Part shown: positions 43,701 to 57,800 of the stretch, piece after piece | Numbering within the stretch: the stretch's first letter is position 1 | How the letters are laid out: every line of letters starts with the position of its first letter | Source: Heterotrichella gracilis | Lineage: Eukaryota > Sar > Xanthophyceae > Tribonematales > Xanthonemataceae | Assembly: GCA_032358255.1 (NCBI GenBank) | Contig: JAULBX010010545.1 | Coordinates: 1,670 to 65,669 of the forward strand | Length of the DNA: 64,000 bases | Direction: 5' to 3' | The notes under the pieces: generated by a model | Databases searched by the model: none | The model's input: the letters and a program-made list of their open reading frames with translations, nothing else | What the model was told of the DNA's origin: nothing | Position numbers and translations under genes: made by a program

Positions 43701-46700
43701 GGGTTGAGGGTTTTGGGTCTCGATCAAGTTGCCTATAGTACACCTGCAGGGTGTAAGGTTTGGGTTTACAGTTCAGGCTGTTTATCCACACGCCTTTGTA
43801 CACCTGCAAGATGGCACACATGAGGGTTTAGCTGGTAAAGCCTTGAAAGCCCACAGGGAGGTACAGTACACATGGTTAAGGGGCTTAGGGCTTACAGAAT
43901 GGTACATCTACAATGGGATGCAGAGTTATTAAAACATGTACACTCACAAGGTCAAGGGGTTAAGTGCACCACAATTTGCAGTGTTGAGCGGGGTTCACTC
44001 AATCAGATCAGGTTTCTATACGCGCACGTACCGATCCATACTGCCCCTTGCCCAGCAGGATGGGTGTGCCGTCCTCCTGCTTGCAGATGGTGACACTGGA
44101 GGCGTCAAATCCCCACAACATGCCGCTGTGCATCCCCAGGGACCCAATCTGGGAGGCGGCAATGGAGGTAGCTGGCGCACCAGTGGAGGTGGTTGGAGCA
44201 GTGGTGGACATGCCGCTCTTGGCTGACCCGCTCCGCAGTAAAACGAGGTCAGAGTCTGGGCGAGCATCTGATTTGGTGGGTGAGGCGGGGCGTGACTGCC
44301 TGGAAAGCAGGTGGGGCAGACGGGGTTGAGAGGGGCCTGTTTAGAGTTTAGGGTTGCAGATAGGGTTAAGAGGGACCTGTTTGGGTTGAGGCTTGCAGAT
44401 AGGGTTGAGAGAGGGGCATGTTAAGGGTTGCAGGCAGCGCTTAGTGGTGGTGGTCAATGGCAGAAATACACAGCCATATTTACCATATACATGTACGATG
44501 CGTCCTAGTAAAAGGCTATAAATATGTGGGTGCATGGTTATGAACTGTGCATTGGTGAAGGTGCCCTCCAAATTTGGTCATGTGCAGTTTACAGTGAACA
44601 TGCATAGGGTTATAATTTATAGTCAAGTACGTTCCAGCAGCACAGCCAGATAAGCAGCCGCCCTTGCACAGCTTCCGCACAACCATATACTTGTCTCACG
44701 AGGCCCTACCCCATGTCAAATTTGGCAACGCTTCAAGAGCGACATGCAACATGCGACTCACTTTGTGGGTACCCTGTACGAGGCCAGGATGGCGGTGGCC
44801 ATCTCCCGCACAATCGCCAGCAATGAGACGCCAGTTGCCTGGGTGCCTAGATAATCCACCACCACTGTCAGCAACGACAGTACAGCCACGGTGAGGGCCA
44901 AGCAGCGCGCCCTGAACAGGATGACAGACCAGGCGCCCCTGGCAAGCTGGATTGCCCGGAAAGCCAGGCTGCCCATGGGTGGCGAGGCGGGGAGGACGCT
45001 GGCCACTGCAAAAGGAGAAGGAGAATGGTTTAGGTTTTGTGGAATACGCTGCATGCTGCACGCATCCGCACATGTGCAGGGTTTAGGGTTGTAAGATCAT
45101 GATGGCCCACAGTACGTGGCTACACATGTACAGTGCCCACGGGCCTGTTTTCAACTGAGCTGGCCAAGCTGCATACCTACACACATGTTGGGTGCAAGCT
45201 GTGATCCAGGCACGACATTGAGTCATGTTTGCCAGCCCTAGACCCTAACTTGGTATGCTGGGTTGCACAAGACCTTGCACGAAAAGGCACTGCTATCAGA
45301 TCATGTGTTGCCATGAGTCAGCGGCATGTGCAAGTGTGTGAGGCCAATATGCGGAGCATGCAAACCTGGCTTCAGTGCGGCTACATGGCAAATTTCGCCC
45401 CATAAAGCCACCCACATGAGATCAACATGCAAGCCCTTGAGCTATGTTGGGACTCAAGCAAAGCAACAATAATGTTGACAGAAAAAGTGGCGTGCGAAGG
45501 ATCAACATTTCAGGCTGCACGCACCGTGGTTGAGGTTGCCTTTGATAGAGTACCGAACGGTATGTGAGCCATGCAGCAGCGCCATGTTGGCGCTCCCCTC
45601 AATCACCAACATGCAGGAGCTGCTCCCCTCGCTGCACTCCAATTCATCCGCTGAGAACGAGAACGATGCCAGCGGCCTGCTCAGCATCCGCTGGCTGAAC
45701 CTCGACTCCCGGATGCTCTGCCATGTGTCAGCGTACAGGTCCAATGATGTGTCTGCAACCGCCTCCCTGCAGTGCTCGATGTTGTGGCACTGGCAGGTGA
45801 GCGCAGCTGCTTGCACGTCCTCTAGCCTGCTGGAGCTCCTCTCTACCGTCTGCAGCACACAGGATTCCGCTTGATGGCGTTAACCAATATGGCTGTGGCC
45901 CAAGCAAGCATAGAAAACCACGGCCACTCCCATCCCTAGACTGCAATGCAAACAAGTTTGACTTGCATTACGCGTCCATCACCGGGTGTAACACAGCACT
46001 GTCAAAAGTGCCACACAGGCAAGCCAAGATGCACAGGCAAAAATGCCAGGCTGATTTGTTCTTCTCGTTCAAATCTGGATTAGGCTGACATGGGTCATCC
46101 TACACTTCAATTGTGTTCCACTCACCAGCGCCAGCTGTGTGTACACTTCCACAGGAGGCATGCCACTCTGCCACGTGCTCTGGTCCACAGGCAAACACTC
46201 CAAGGCCTGGGTGGCAGACAGGTTGCGCACACTGGCATGCGAGCACAGCAGCAAGCCGCACTTGACAAACGGCTCTGCAGGCAGATAATTCAGCATTACA
46301 CGATACCCAACCAGGTAAGGCGCTTGCGCTTTGAGTTATTGCCAGGGACACACTAGCACATGCAAGATCAACCAATTATTCAATTTGGCAAAGCCTTTTG
46401 CACAGACTGGAGCCAAGATAAGGCCATACATAACGCTCTAGGGCACATGCTTGCAGCAGGCAAAGATAGGCAATAAGTTCAATTCCATCCAGGGCTACAG
46501 GTTGTACCCTACAGCATGCATATGTGGCCATTACACTGAATTTATGTGGCCTCATTATGGTAATTACCTGTGATGGCTGGCACGAAAATATGGTCAAAGG
46601 AGCCGCCTTTGTAGCGCGTCAACCGCGCTGTTTCTTCCGGATCTAGGGGGTCAAAGGTGACCCACGGTACAGAACCAAATAGGACAGTGAAGTCTTTGTA

Positions 46701-49246
46701 GCTGTCATGGCCAATTCTACATCAGATAGACTCAGATGAAACCGAGTGTATTTGCGCACAATTATGTAATGACATAGCGTAGAGCGCCATTGCACAACAA
46801 AGCATGGCATGGTAGGAAAGAAAGGCATAAACCTACTTTTGGGGGCTGTTAGGTGGCTGCCTCACACCCGTCTGTGCTGCTGAGAAGAAACGTTGCGGCA
46901 CTTGCACTGCATTCCTTTTTCTGCTGTAGCGGCCCTGCAATGCAAGGAATCTGCTAAGAACCAGCAGTCCTGGTTGTTGATGCATCTCAGGACATGTGCT
47001 GGGCTATCTGGCTCAATCTCTGTGGCACAGCATGCAAACAATGCACCATGCCTTCCAATCTTGCAGCAAACAAGTGCAGCCAGCATGCAGACAAAGTGCA
47101 TTGTAAATCCACTGTTTATGCTACATCACATGTCCTACATTTTCATGCAAAACACTGCTTCCACTTACCGGCAGGTAGGTGTAAGACTGCTTGGCAAACA
47201 CTCGGGCGCATGTAGCCTCATCAGCTTTGCAGTGGAAGGTGTGTTTGGACCCCACAACCTCTTTCCACTCGCTGCTGCCTTCATCAATCCTGGTTATTGC
47301 TGGCCGCAGTGGTAGCGACACGGTTTCGTTGCTCTTTGTGACTACCCGCCCTCGGGCGTCATAGATCTCTATTGCCCACCATGCCAAGGAGTGTGACTCT
47401 GAAACCACACGCAAACAAGTCACACATGGGTGTGTCGAAGTGCACGGCTAGGGCAAACAGGGCAATTTGGTGGTGGGCGTTGGGGAGAAACAATCCCACA
47501 AGGTTTTAAAGGGCATTGCCCGGCGCACGAGTTGTGCTTTAAAAGGCAAGGATATATTCGCAATTTGTGCCTATGTGTGTACCATGGAATGCATACATTT
47601 GGCATAAATGAACACTAAGGCACATGCGTGCGGATGCTGGCAAGCATACAAGAAGACATGAGGATAGTTGACACAGGCCAGACGCCATGAGCGCATTGGC
47701 ACATCCATGCATACATGCGCTTGAACACTGTGACATGTAGTCCTATTGCCCAACAACACACTCGGCATGCACCACGGTTGCACTCCATCGGCAGTCAACA
47801 ACCGTAAGATGACTCATGCGGTCAGGTAATAGCGCACCTGCACAGAAGTCCCAGTCCACTCCAGCAGGTGACCCCGACTCCCCTGGACAACTATCTGTTT
47901 CAATAGGGCACCAGGGCCGTTCTCCCTTATCTGAAGTCAGCACGCACGATGAGCCAAACACCGACTTTGTGATGTTTTGCTGTGTATCAAGAACTGAAAA
48001 CCGAGTCCTGCAGCTGCACCCAGCAGCTGTCTTGGGGGCATCATAATCTGCAAGCAGGGGCACGCGGCGTCAACAAAAGCTGCCAGAGCGTGCATGGTAT
48101 GGAGCTGTTGTGACAAGCCATGGTCCCAGGTGGCGCCACATTCACAATGGTTTATAAGGGCTTGGCAGCGGTCTGCTGTGTGGCCACTTTTGATGGATGC
48201 ATCCACCAGGGCATGCAGGGTATTGTATTTAATAACAGCTGATCACGGTGTGCAAGATTGTAACTTTACAAGCCAGCGTAGCACTTGAATGCCAGCGTTC
48301 AAGCTTTTGCTTCGTTTACCTGTTAAGCAGTAGTCAAAGAACACTCCAGCGCTCAGCTCCCGAGGTTTGTACAGAGTGCAAGTAGATGGGTTCACAATGC
48401 AGATTGGAACTAGGACAGCTGGGCCAAACATATCTGGCGTTGGTGTAAAGCAGTGGCTGCAAGCAATAGATGGGTCGGTTGGTGGTCACAGGTTCATTAG
48501 GGTACCGACACACACATACAGCCAAGGCAAAGAGCAACAGCTGAACCAGCAACCAGTACCTGTGGGGGGAACGTAAGTGTTGTCCTACAGTGCCCTCTAG
48601 TGAGTAAGGCTCCGAGCTGCACGTGCACCCCCCGCCAGTGTGCCCTGGGGAGGTGATGACTAGCCCTGCACAAGTCAAAGTCAGCGGGGTTGGCTACTGG
48701 GGCGCTCAGTTCACTCACAAAAGACCGGCTATTGCGCTTCCTTGTTTAGGGTTGAGGGATTGGAGCTGGTACTCAATAAATTTTCAGACAAGTGCCGAGA
48801 GCTCTTATTTGTTAACAAAGGCAGAATGGAGGTGCCAAGGGCAGAGGTATTGCGGTGGGTGGGGAACCCAGCCAACTACACACCTTGTGGCGCAAGCGCA
48901 TCTGGGGTCCCTCTTTGGACCTCAGCCAAGGTTGTACTCTCCTGCACAGTTGCAAGCCACATGTTGATCGAGACCTGGGAGGAATGCACCACACAGGTGC
49001 ACTTTGCAAATATACTGGTAAATATATTTGTCAGAATGTACATGCCAGGCTTGGCACACTCACCTCGCAAGACGCCAAGGCGTTGCTGAGCAGCAGCAGC
49101 AGCACACCCACATAGAAGCTCCTGGCGCTTAGCTGCAGGGTCGTGCTCATAGATCTGTCCACTGGGAGGCCGTTTCTTGGAAGTCCAAAGTTTTGGCAAC
49201 CTTGTATGCAACCCGCATAATGGCTTCCATGGATACTGGAGGTCAT
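40734..49246 (-). CDS. Receptor-like protein kinase B (recent duplicate of A)
   Basis: Seventeen exons: 49064-49246, 48884-48941, 48560-48665, 48320-48456, 47838-48047, 47169-47398, 46837-46934, 46568-46716, 46126-46274, 45525-45849, 44762-45005, 44032-44299, 43539-43679, 43030-43148, 42638-42755, 42003-42205 and 40734-41685. They sum to 1230 codons. Most exon lengths equal those of RLK-A. Signal segment [13 protein letters not shown]; the same Cys-rich modules, including PWCPIETDSC..DWDFC; TM helix CLALTVAVLSLLTVVV; kinase [28 protein letters not shown] in place of DFG, WMAPEV. The tail is about 150 residues shorter than in A because it has one copy of the long repeat. Introns differ far more than exons, consistent with selection on the protein. 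The start ATG aligns with that of A; a shorter start (MSTTLQL) is also possible. Confidence 0.85.
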
Positions 49247-51899
49247 TGCACCATCCTCGGTCAGCCAGCCTTCAGCACGTGTGGGTATGGATCTGGCTCT
49301 CAAGGGTTTGGTGTTCTAAGCCAACGTCAAACCAACTTTGGGGTGCATAAAGTGCCTCGATGTGCTGCAGAAATATCTGAACGTTGCCACTTGGGCGCCC
49401 ATCACCAACGCCAGGAAGGACGCGTCGCTGCTGGCAACTGCTGTTACTAGCGTACTGGCCAGCTGGCTTTGCGTCGCGCTGCTGTGAACACCGGTGGTGG
49501 CGCAGCTGTTTACGAAGGTACCTTCTCCATTGGTACATTCTCCTCATGGCCCAGCCAAATCAGCCCATCTGAACCCCGACTGAACAGCGCTAATCGCGAG
49601 CGTTCAAATCCACTCCGCGGTGGTACACCTGCTCCACGCCAACCTGCCACTTCCTTTGCCTTGCAACACAATACGACACTTGCAAACGGGACCTGGTGCT
49701 GTGAATCAAGGGCTCAAAAGGGGCCAGCCTCACCAACGAGCCCGTCAAACGTGCTTGTTGGGTTCAGAAGTAAGCAACAAATGCCAGGTTGTGGTAACGC
49801 TCTTGGCTGTTGCCAACAGTTGTTGGCCCTTTTACGTTTTTAGGGGCAACCTAGTATCTCTAGTACTCGGATACTGGGGGCACGTCTCTCGCGACAGTGC
49901 GCTTTTGTGGAAGCTTTTTGCAGACAAGCGGCGTGGCAGAGCCACAGACGGAACCGCTGCACCACGTCATCATTACCGCCATGTCATCACTTAAATAAAA
50001 AAGTGACGACATTTATTGAAAGCTCAGAAAATGGGCCAATATCACTGCCCGAGTGATACTATTGCCAGTGGCTCAAGCTATTTGTGGTGTGCTCAAGTCC
50101 ATCTGGAAGTCCAGTTAGTTACATCCTCGAGCGCAGTGGTCTCACAGCGCCTGTGCCAGGCCTAGGCTGGCGATTATAACGCAATTCACAGCCATCGCAC
50201 GCTGGTCAGCGCTTTCTTACATACACTGTGTGCATGTTCTACGGCAGAACACCCTGGGCGTTACATAGTTGAACGAAATATACGTATTAGACAACAATTA
50301 ACAGTTGGCAATAGCGCATTGGGTCCAGAGGGCTGCTGCGGTGGTGGGGTTACCCATGTATGTGCATCAAACTTGTATAATTCAAAGAGATGACCCAACC
50401 ATGTGCTTGCATCTACACATCCATTGGCGTATCTACAAGCCAAGTCGTGAAAGGGACCACCTGTAGTGGTGGTGACGCAGCCCTTATGCGTAGCAGCCGT
50501 GTTCAGGTCTCAAGCAGTTCCAGGCCAAAGGGAAGGCAAAGCAGACGGGTCTTTAGGGCGTCCCCGCACGACCTGTGTCCCTGCACAAGCAGCACACAGG
50601 TAGTCTAAGTCAAAATGTGGGGGAGGGGGCAGGGGGCACGGCCATGACTCGGGCCTGGGGTGGCGCTGACCATGCAGGTGGGTGGTGGTGAGTGGTGGGG
50701 TGGCCTTCAGCAACTTGCCAAGCTTGGAGCCTAACCCCAAACCCCTAAGCACAGTCCGCAGGGTACTTCTAGGAGGAGCACGGTACAGACTGAGGTCAGG
50801 CGGCAGGGTCCATAAATCCACTAGGGACAAGGGCACTGCTTGAAGGCGAAGGCTTGGCGATACTGCGGTTTTAGTCACGTTAATCGAACAATCTGTTACT
50901 CCTGAGCACAATCTCCAGAGCAGGGCTCTTCCGGTCCTTGGAATGACCATCATGGTTTTTAAAAGCAATTTCATGGCGTCTGATTGCGCTTGCCATCCGT
51001 ATGCAGGCCGTGTTTGGCAGCTGGTTATATATCAGCAGGTGGCAGGCCGTTTGCACACGTAGTCTTTGTACAGATCTATAGATGCGCACTCCATATATGC
51101 GCACATGCGCACTGCCACTGCCAGTGAGTGACTCATCCGATTTCCTGAACAATGTGCTGCACAATTGGATCAAACCCAGGGCCCATTACAGAACATTGCA
51201 CAGTTACAATAACGGGTACAAGTCGTACAACTGATATGCCGCCTAATTAATGCATTTAGCTATTATTTTCTTTCTGTGACCGAACAGCCTTGTCTTTCTA
51301 CACGGTACCCATTGCTAAACACACGCCATACTGAGGTATCACAGTAATGGCATGCCATGTAGTATTGGCACTACTTGCAGGCCCAAAAATTGGCAGAAGT
51401 GCATTTTTTTATTATTGAAAAGGGCTTATAGAGAATGTACTGAGCCAGCCTTGCAGGCTGGCTGTCCTGGACCATGGGTGTCCACATCATGATTTAGAAA
51501 AGCAGAATCGGAGTGAATAGGAGTCAACTAACAACTATACAGCTAAATTCCCAACTGGATTTTTGCAAACGGTACCGCGCAATGGTGTGCAACGCATCTT
51601 TATTCGAACAAACGTGGTAAGGTGATGAGCTTGTTAGCCCCTGAGGGGCACTGCCTAGTATGATGCCACAATACTCTTTCTATTGCTACAAACCAAAATC
51701 AAGAACATTATTAAGTCGGGAACATGCATAGTTCCCTCATGCCTGCGGCGCCGCCTGAGAAATTAGGTCCTGAACTTTCAGCAAAACCAGCAGCCTAGCA
51801 TTTAAATCTACAGCAAAAACAAAACAGCCAAGACCACACAATGCGCTCTGCAAGTGCACGCCAAAATGCCTGTATACATGCAAGGCATTGCCACAAATC
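49247..51899. other. Intergenic region: RLK-B promoter and RLK-C 3' flank
   Basis: The right end of the segmental duplication lies near 49960 (similarity to about 39100-39200). The rest holds no motif-bearing frame. The frame at 50510-50974 (-) shows no domain and no exon partner. I see no RNA gene. Confidence 0.4.
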
Positions 51900-54800
51900 T
51901 CACGCATCCCCGTCCTTCTTTGCGGCTTCTTTTGCCGAAGCTGTTGACAGCGCATGCGCAAGCTCGGGAGACCACTCATCGAATGTGGGCTCCCTGTTCA
52001 CTGGACCTGCCACACCACTCTGCCCTGGCGCCTGCTCCTGTGCTGCACTGGCTGCCTCAGCATGGGTGCTGAGCGCTGCCGAACCCCTTGCCTTGGACTT
52101 CCGCTTTGTGGTCCCCGATCCCACGCCACTGGCTCCACGGGCCACGGCTTCCGCCAGTGGCGGCCCATCGCCCACAATCAGCTCCGCCAAGTGCTGCATG
52201 TGCGCCACGCCCTTCATCCCGGCCCGCATGAACTCCCTCAAGGTGGCCTCAATGTCGTCGGCATGGTCCACGAGGGCTGGGTCATCCGAGCCACCGCTGC
52301 TGTTGCGCCGCATCGCGGCGCCGAAGATGTGGTCGGCCTGGGCTACGGATGCGCCACCAGCAACGGGCACGGGGGCCTGCAGCCCAGCCACATGCTGGGG
52401 GCCGGGACTGCGCAGCGCGTTGAACGCCCCGCTGTAGGCGGTGTCCTGGCGCACGCCCAGCGGTGGCGGAGGCAGGCGCGCGCTGCTGCGCGCTTGCTGG
52501 GTGGCCTGCCCTGCAAGCATCTCCTGCAGCCCCATGGTGGGCGGCGCGTGCCTCAGTGGGAACGAGGGTAATCCCCCGGATGGCCGGGGGGTGAACTGGA
52601 ACGACGTCTGCCGGCCAAACCCTCCGCCCAGCACATCCTGCTCCTGACGCTCGCCCTCGGCTGCATCTGCTTGCCTGGCTGGGTTGGGCTGGGAGGAGGT
52701 GAGCTTAGATGTCAACTCGAGAAGCTCGTCAAAGGAGAGGTATGGGGCGGATGGTCCGCCCCTCACGACAGACGCATGGGCTGCACCCGGTGCCTGCCCG
52801 CCCTTGGCCAATTGTGCTCTCCAAAGGTCAACCAGGCTTGATGCACCAGCCCGGGGCAAGGCAAGCTCACTCTCTGACGCCTTGGCAGCGGATGCGTGCA
52901 CCGCGCCCAATGGAGGGACAGGGCTGGCGGCATGCAGGGGCAGCATGGCGGGAGGGGCACTCCCTTGCTCCTTCAACTGCGCACCACTCCAATCCACTTG
53001 CTCCTGCTGCGCCAGACTGATACCCACATGTGCCTTGCTGGCGCTCGCCTGAACTGAATCATGCCCACCACCAGCACCGGCTACAAATGACGCGGGCGGG
53101 TCAGAGGCACCATACAGCTTTGATGCTGCCATGTCCTGCGCTGCAGGGTGGGACGCTGGGCCATCCTGGGACGAGGTGGGCGCGGGTGAAGGCGCGCCGC
53201 CCAGTTGTGCTCCGCCAAACGAGCCAGGGGCGCTGCTGGTGGGCATTACAGGAACGCTGACCACGGGTGAAGCTGACGCGCTGGGCGCGGGCGAGCAGAA
53301 AGGGGACACGCGCCGGATGGACGGCCTCCTGGGGGGGATGCTCATGCCCTTGTGGGCGCCTGCTTCGCTGGCCGTGCGGAATAGCTCGGGGCCTGCGGCT
53401 CCTCCCCCCTGGCTGAGCGCGAGCGCGTGCACGGTGGCGCCCCCCGTGCTCTCGCCCACGCTCCTCTCGCTGACCCCGCTGAGGGGCGCCATGCCCTGGG
53501 TGGGCATGGAGAGCGGGCGCTGCAGCTCCCTGCTGCTGCGCAGCGAGCGCACCACGGCCTGGTGGTGGCTGCGCGTGAAGGCCTCGGCGGCGCGGATGGC
53601 GGCGATGACTGCGGCCATGTCGGGGCGCCGCAGCGGGTCTGGCAACAGGCAGCAGTCGATGAGCTCGGAGATCTCGGCGGGGCACTCGGCGGGCACCCTG
53701 CATACACCCGGAAAGCGTCAGTTATGTTGGCTTGATATCTCGGTATTCCCACTACTTTGTATCAAATTATTGAGTCTTGCACAATAATGTATTCTTTAAT
53801 AAAAAACTAATTTAACAAGCATTTACTTATTAATTCATTATTTATTAAACTCAGTGGTATCAAAAAAAAAATCATAATAAACAGACACTAATAATCGTTG
53901 AAGCACTTTTGCGAGTGCGGCATGCCGACCCACTGCCCAAGGGCAGTGAAGTGGTGGGTGCTTTTGCCTGCTTACACATAGCTTACACAAACACCAGCCT
54001 GGGCTCCACCCGTCTCACCCCCACGAATCCCCGCCTATGGTCCACCAACCCACCTGAGCTCACGCAGCTTCCCGCGCACAGGCAGCTCCCCTGCGCAGAT
54101 CTCCCACATGACCACGCCAAAGCTGTACACGTCAGCAGCCGTGGTCACCAAGCGCGCATCCATCATCTCCAGAGCCATCCAGGACCATGTGCCGGACAGC
54201 GCCTGAGCGCTCATGGTGAACTTCTCTTGCATGATGTGCGCCAGCCCCACGTCAGCAATCTGCAAGATTCACAGCGTGTGTGAAAGGGTGGTTGATAGCA
54301 GCAGGCCACTGGCTGATTGCTGGCGAGGGGGGCAGCTCTAATTTTAGGGTTCAGAGCTCAGGTGTTAGGGGTTATGGTCACTTTTAGCGCTTCCTCCATG
54401 ACCAAGTGCCGGACAGCGCCTGGACATTCATGGTGAACTTAATTTGTACGATGTGCATCGCCCCTGCGTGGCGATCTGCGAGGGTGTTCACGGCGCGCGT
54501 CAGTGGCGCTCGAATGCAGCAGGCAAGCAATCGGTTGCTGGTGAGGGGCTAAGGTTCATGCTAGGGTTTACTCATGCATCCGTCAGTCCTGGAGCAAGTC
54601 ATGACCCAGTGCCAGACAGCGCCTGGGCGCATTGTTCCCATGCATGATGTGCGGCAACACATCGACTATCTGGAGGGTTTTCACAAGGGTTTTGCAAGCA
54701 CACGACTGCAAAGGTTGATGGCAACAGGTTGCCACGGGTGGAAAGCTGCGCAGCGCGTTGCTGTGGTATCTGTGGTACCAACACACTTGAGATGCGCAAT

Positions 54801-57800
54801 CTTTCAAAAAGACCATTGGAGCATGATCACTCTTCAGCTGCGGGGTATTATTATCAGCATTGAGTGGACTATTGCTGCACCTCGGCTTGATGACATTCAA
54901 GACCATCAACCTAGGCATTGGCCCAAGGCTTGTGCGGGAAAATGAAGTGCTAAGCTGTGTTGCCATTGCATTACTCTTTACCCATATTGGAGTGCAATGC
55001 TATGATGGTGTCATAAAAGTGCATTAATTCCCACCTTTGCCAGGCCATCCCTGTTGAGCAGTATGTTTAGGGTTAGGGTTTAGGGTCCACACCTTTGCCA
55101 GGCCGTCCCTGTTAAGCAGTATGTTAGCGCTCTTGATATCCAGGTGAAGGACGTTCTGCTGGTGCAGGTAGTGCAGCCCCAGTGCAGCGTCCAGCGCAGT
55201 GCGATGTCCCCTGCAGCAGGAGGCCATTACATTGGTCACGCGATTGGCGATTGTGATTATGGATTGTAATGCCCCGTTTTAATATTCATTTCAGGTATTG
55301 CAGGCCTACAGAGTCCGCCGCATTGCGATGGGGAGACAATATAATTGTGAAGGTACTGGGCAATATGGTTGTAATCACCCATTTATAATCACGATTATGA
55401 TAGTGCAGGTAGTGCAGCGTCCAGCGGAGTGCGATGGTCCCTACAGATGGGAGACGATTAAGTGGTGTTTGGAATTACCAGTGTGATTGCACATGCGATC
55501 CAAGCCCTAAAACCTGGACCATGAACTTGATTCCTCCATATGCCCACCTATCCCCATCCCACGCCCGCATCCCTTCGCACCCACCTGTTATACCAGCTGA
55601 ACTGCTGGTTGCCAGGCCCGCCCTTGGGGCTTCGCAGCGCGGTGTACAGGTCTCCGCCCGCCATCAGCTCTACAAAATTGGAAAAAAATCATTACATATA
55701 ATATTTTAATACTGTCCTTTTTACTAATAATTAAATGAGATAATAATGGTTGTAAGAAGAGAAAAAAAGCTGTACCAGTCATAATCGCGGTGCGCTGCTC
55801 GTCGAAGGCGGCCCCAAGGAACTGCACGATGTGCGGGTTGCGGCATGCGCGCAGTATGTTGACCTCCTTGACCACCTCCTTGACGTCCTTTTCGGTCATG
55901 GTGATGGGGTTGAGCACCTTGAGGGCCACGTGCAGCGCGCCCTTCCACTCCGCCTGGTACACCTGCACAGGGAGGGTTTTGACAGGGTTTCATTAGGGTT
56001 CTGGTAGGGTTGTGGTTGAGCACCTTGAGGGCCACGTGCAGCGCGCCCTTCCAGTAAGCTGGTGCACCTCCATGGGTAGGGTTTTGGTAGGGTATCATTA
56101 GGATTTGCGGCTGGCAACAGCGCATAGTCTGCACGTACAGTGCACCCATCCACTGCACCTAGTCTACCTGTACCGTTGGGGTTTGAGAGCACTTTGAGAG
56201 CAAGTACTGGTGTGTCCGCCCTAGGAACCCTAAAAAACACTAGCTAGCACATGCGCAGCCCAGTGCATTTCAAAAACCCTACTCAACACCCTTGTCCACA
56301 GATTCAACCGTATAGTACCTACCCCTCTACAAACGCCCTCGCCCAGGATTCAGCCTGACCCGTCCCAAACATGCCCTTACCACCCCCAAACTATCCCTTA
56401 CCGTCCCAAAGTTGCCCTTGCCAAGGACCAACTCCGACCCATCCTCGTTGCGACAAATCACCACGTCCTGGGCCGCAATGTGCCAGTCAAAGGCAGCAAA
56501 GTCGAACAGGCCTGTAGGGTCCCGCGGCAGCCCCCTCCTCTTTGCGCTGCCGGCTGATCCAGACCCCATGGGTGGCTGGGAGCTAGCGCCCGAGCCCACG
56601 CACCCATCGGTGGTGTGCGTGGTGGAGCAGGAGGGCGCCGTTGCCATGTGCTGGAGGCTTTGCCTGCAGGGGGGGCGATGCGGTGAGGCGGTGGAACTGA
56701 AGTGCATTCCAGCAGTTAAGCGAGACCACCGCTTCTCAACAGCAGGGCAAATGGCAGCGACAAGGCATGCATATGGTGTTGCTTCCCAGCTGGCCCCATA
56801 CTACGTCCGAGTGAGTAAACATCTTGGAAACACAGAGTAGAGCAGAGCATGATGATCTAATGGTGGTCATGGTGATTGTCAGTTGACTGACAATGGCTGG
56901 TCATCAGCACTGTTGCCAGATAAATCATGCAATGATGACGGATGTGCATCATGGCCTGATGCTTGGTCAGCATGGTCCGATGTCTCAGGGTTGGAAATAC
57001 AGGGTATTCTTTTCCGTTGTCTAGGGTCCAGGTAATTGGCGGTAAGCTGGTGTCTAGGGATTAGGGTTTTGCAGTCACCTGGATAGCCTCTGCACCAATG
57101 GCATGAGCATCCGGGGCCGCGAGTGGCGCCCCAGCAGCCAGTCAACCCCCAGCGCCACTGCCAGCGCACCAACGGCTACCGTCACGGTCACGCCTGCAGC
57201 TCGCCAGGCGCTCCCCAGCAGGGCACCCGCCCGCTGGAACAGGGAGACAATGGCTGCCAGGGTCACTGGCTGGTGCAGGGTGCGCACGTGGGCCACTGCA
57301 AATACAAATCACAGTTATTTTGTATCACCAATTTGATGATGTTTGATTTACTCGCTGATAAGATGAATAACATGTTATACCACAAATAAGAGGAATATAG
57401 GATTACACTTTTGTTCATTGCTGTTGCCTGACCTTCCGTTCCAATCTGGTGTTGCATGACTTAACAAGCGCAGAAACAGAGTGCTAAAATTGTCTGCTTT
57501 TCAAATTGCAGGTCAGACCACACAAACCCTCGCTGGAGAGCCCTGGCACTGCTCTTTGTGTACCCACCTCTATTCAAGTTCCCTTGCATCACGTAGCGCA
57601 AGCTCTTGGCTGTCCTCCAGGCACCGTTGCTGTCGTCGCTGTATGCATCCTCGCCAAAGTAACGCACACACCTAGACACATAGATACACAGCTAGTCAGC
57701 GACAGACATGCCAGCAACACAGGCGCAGCAGTGGTCAGCCTTGTACATGCAGTGCCAACCAGTTGTGGCCTAGCATTGTGTATACCACCTTCAAGATGGC

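Noticed and set aside
50510-50974. 154-residue minus-strand ORF between RLK-B and RLK-C
   Set aside because: Long by chance in GC-rich sequence; no domain or exon partner, and no counterpart upstream of RLK-A.
53101-53787. Long ORFs on both strands over the RLK-C tail
   Set aside because: Shadows of the Ser/Ala/Pro-rich coding exon 51900-53697; only that frame joins the kinase exons in phase.
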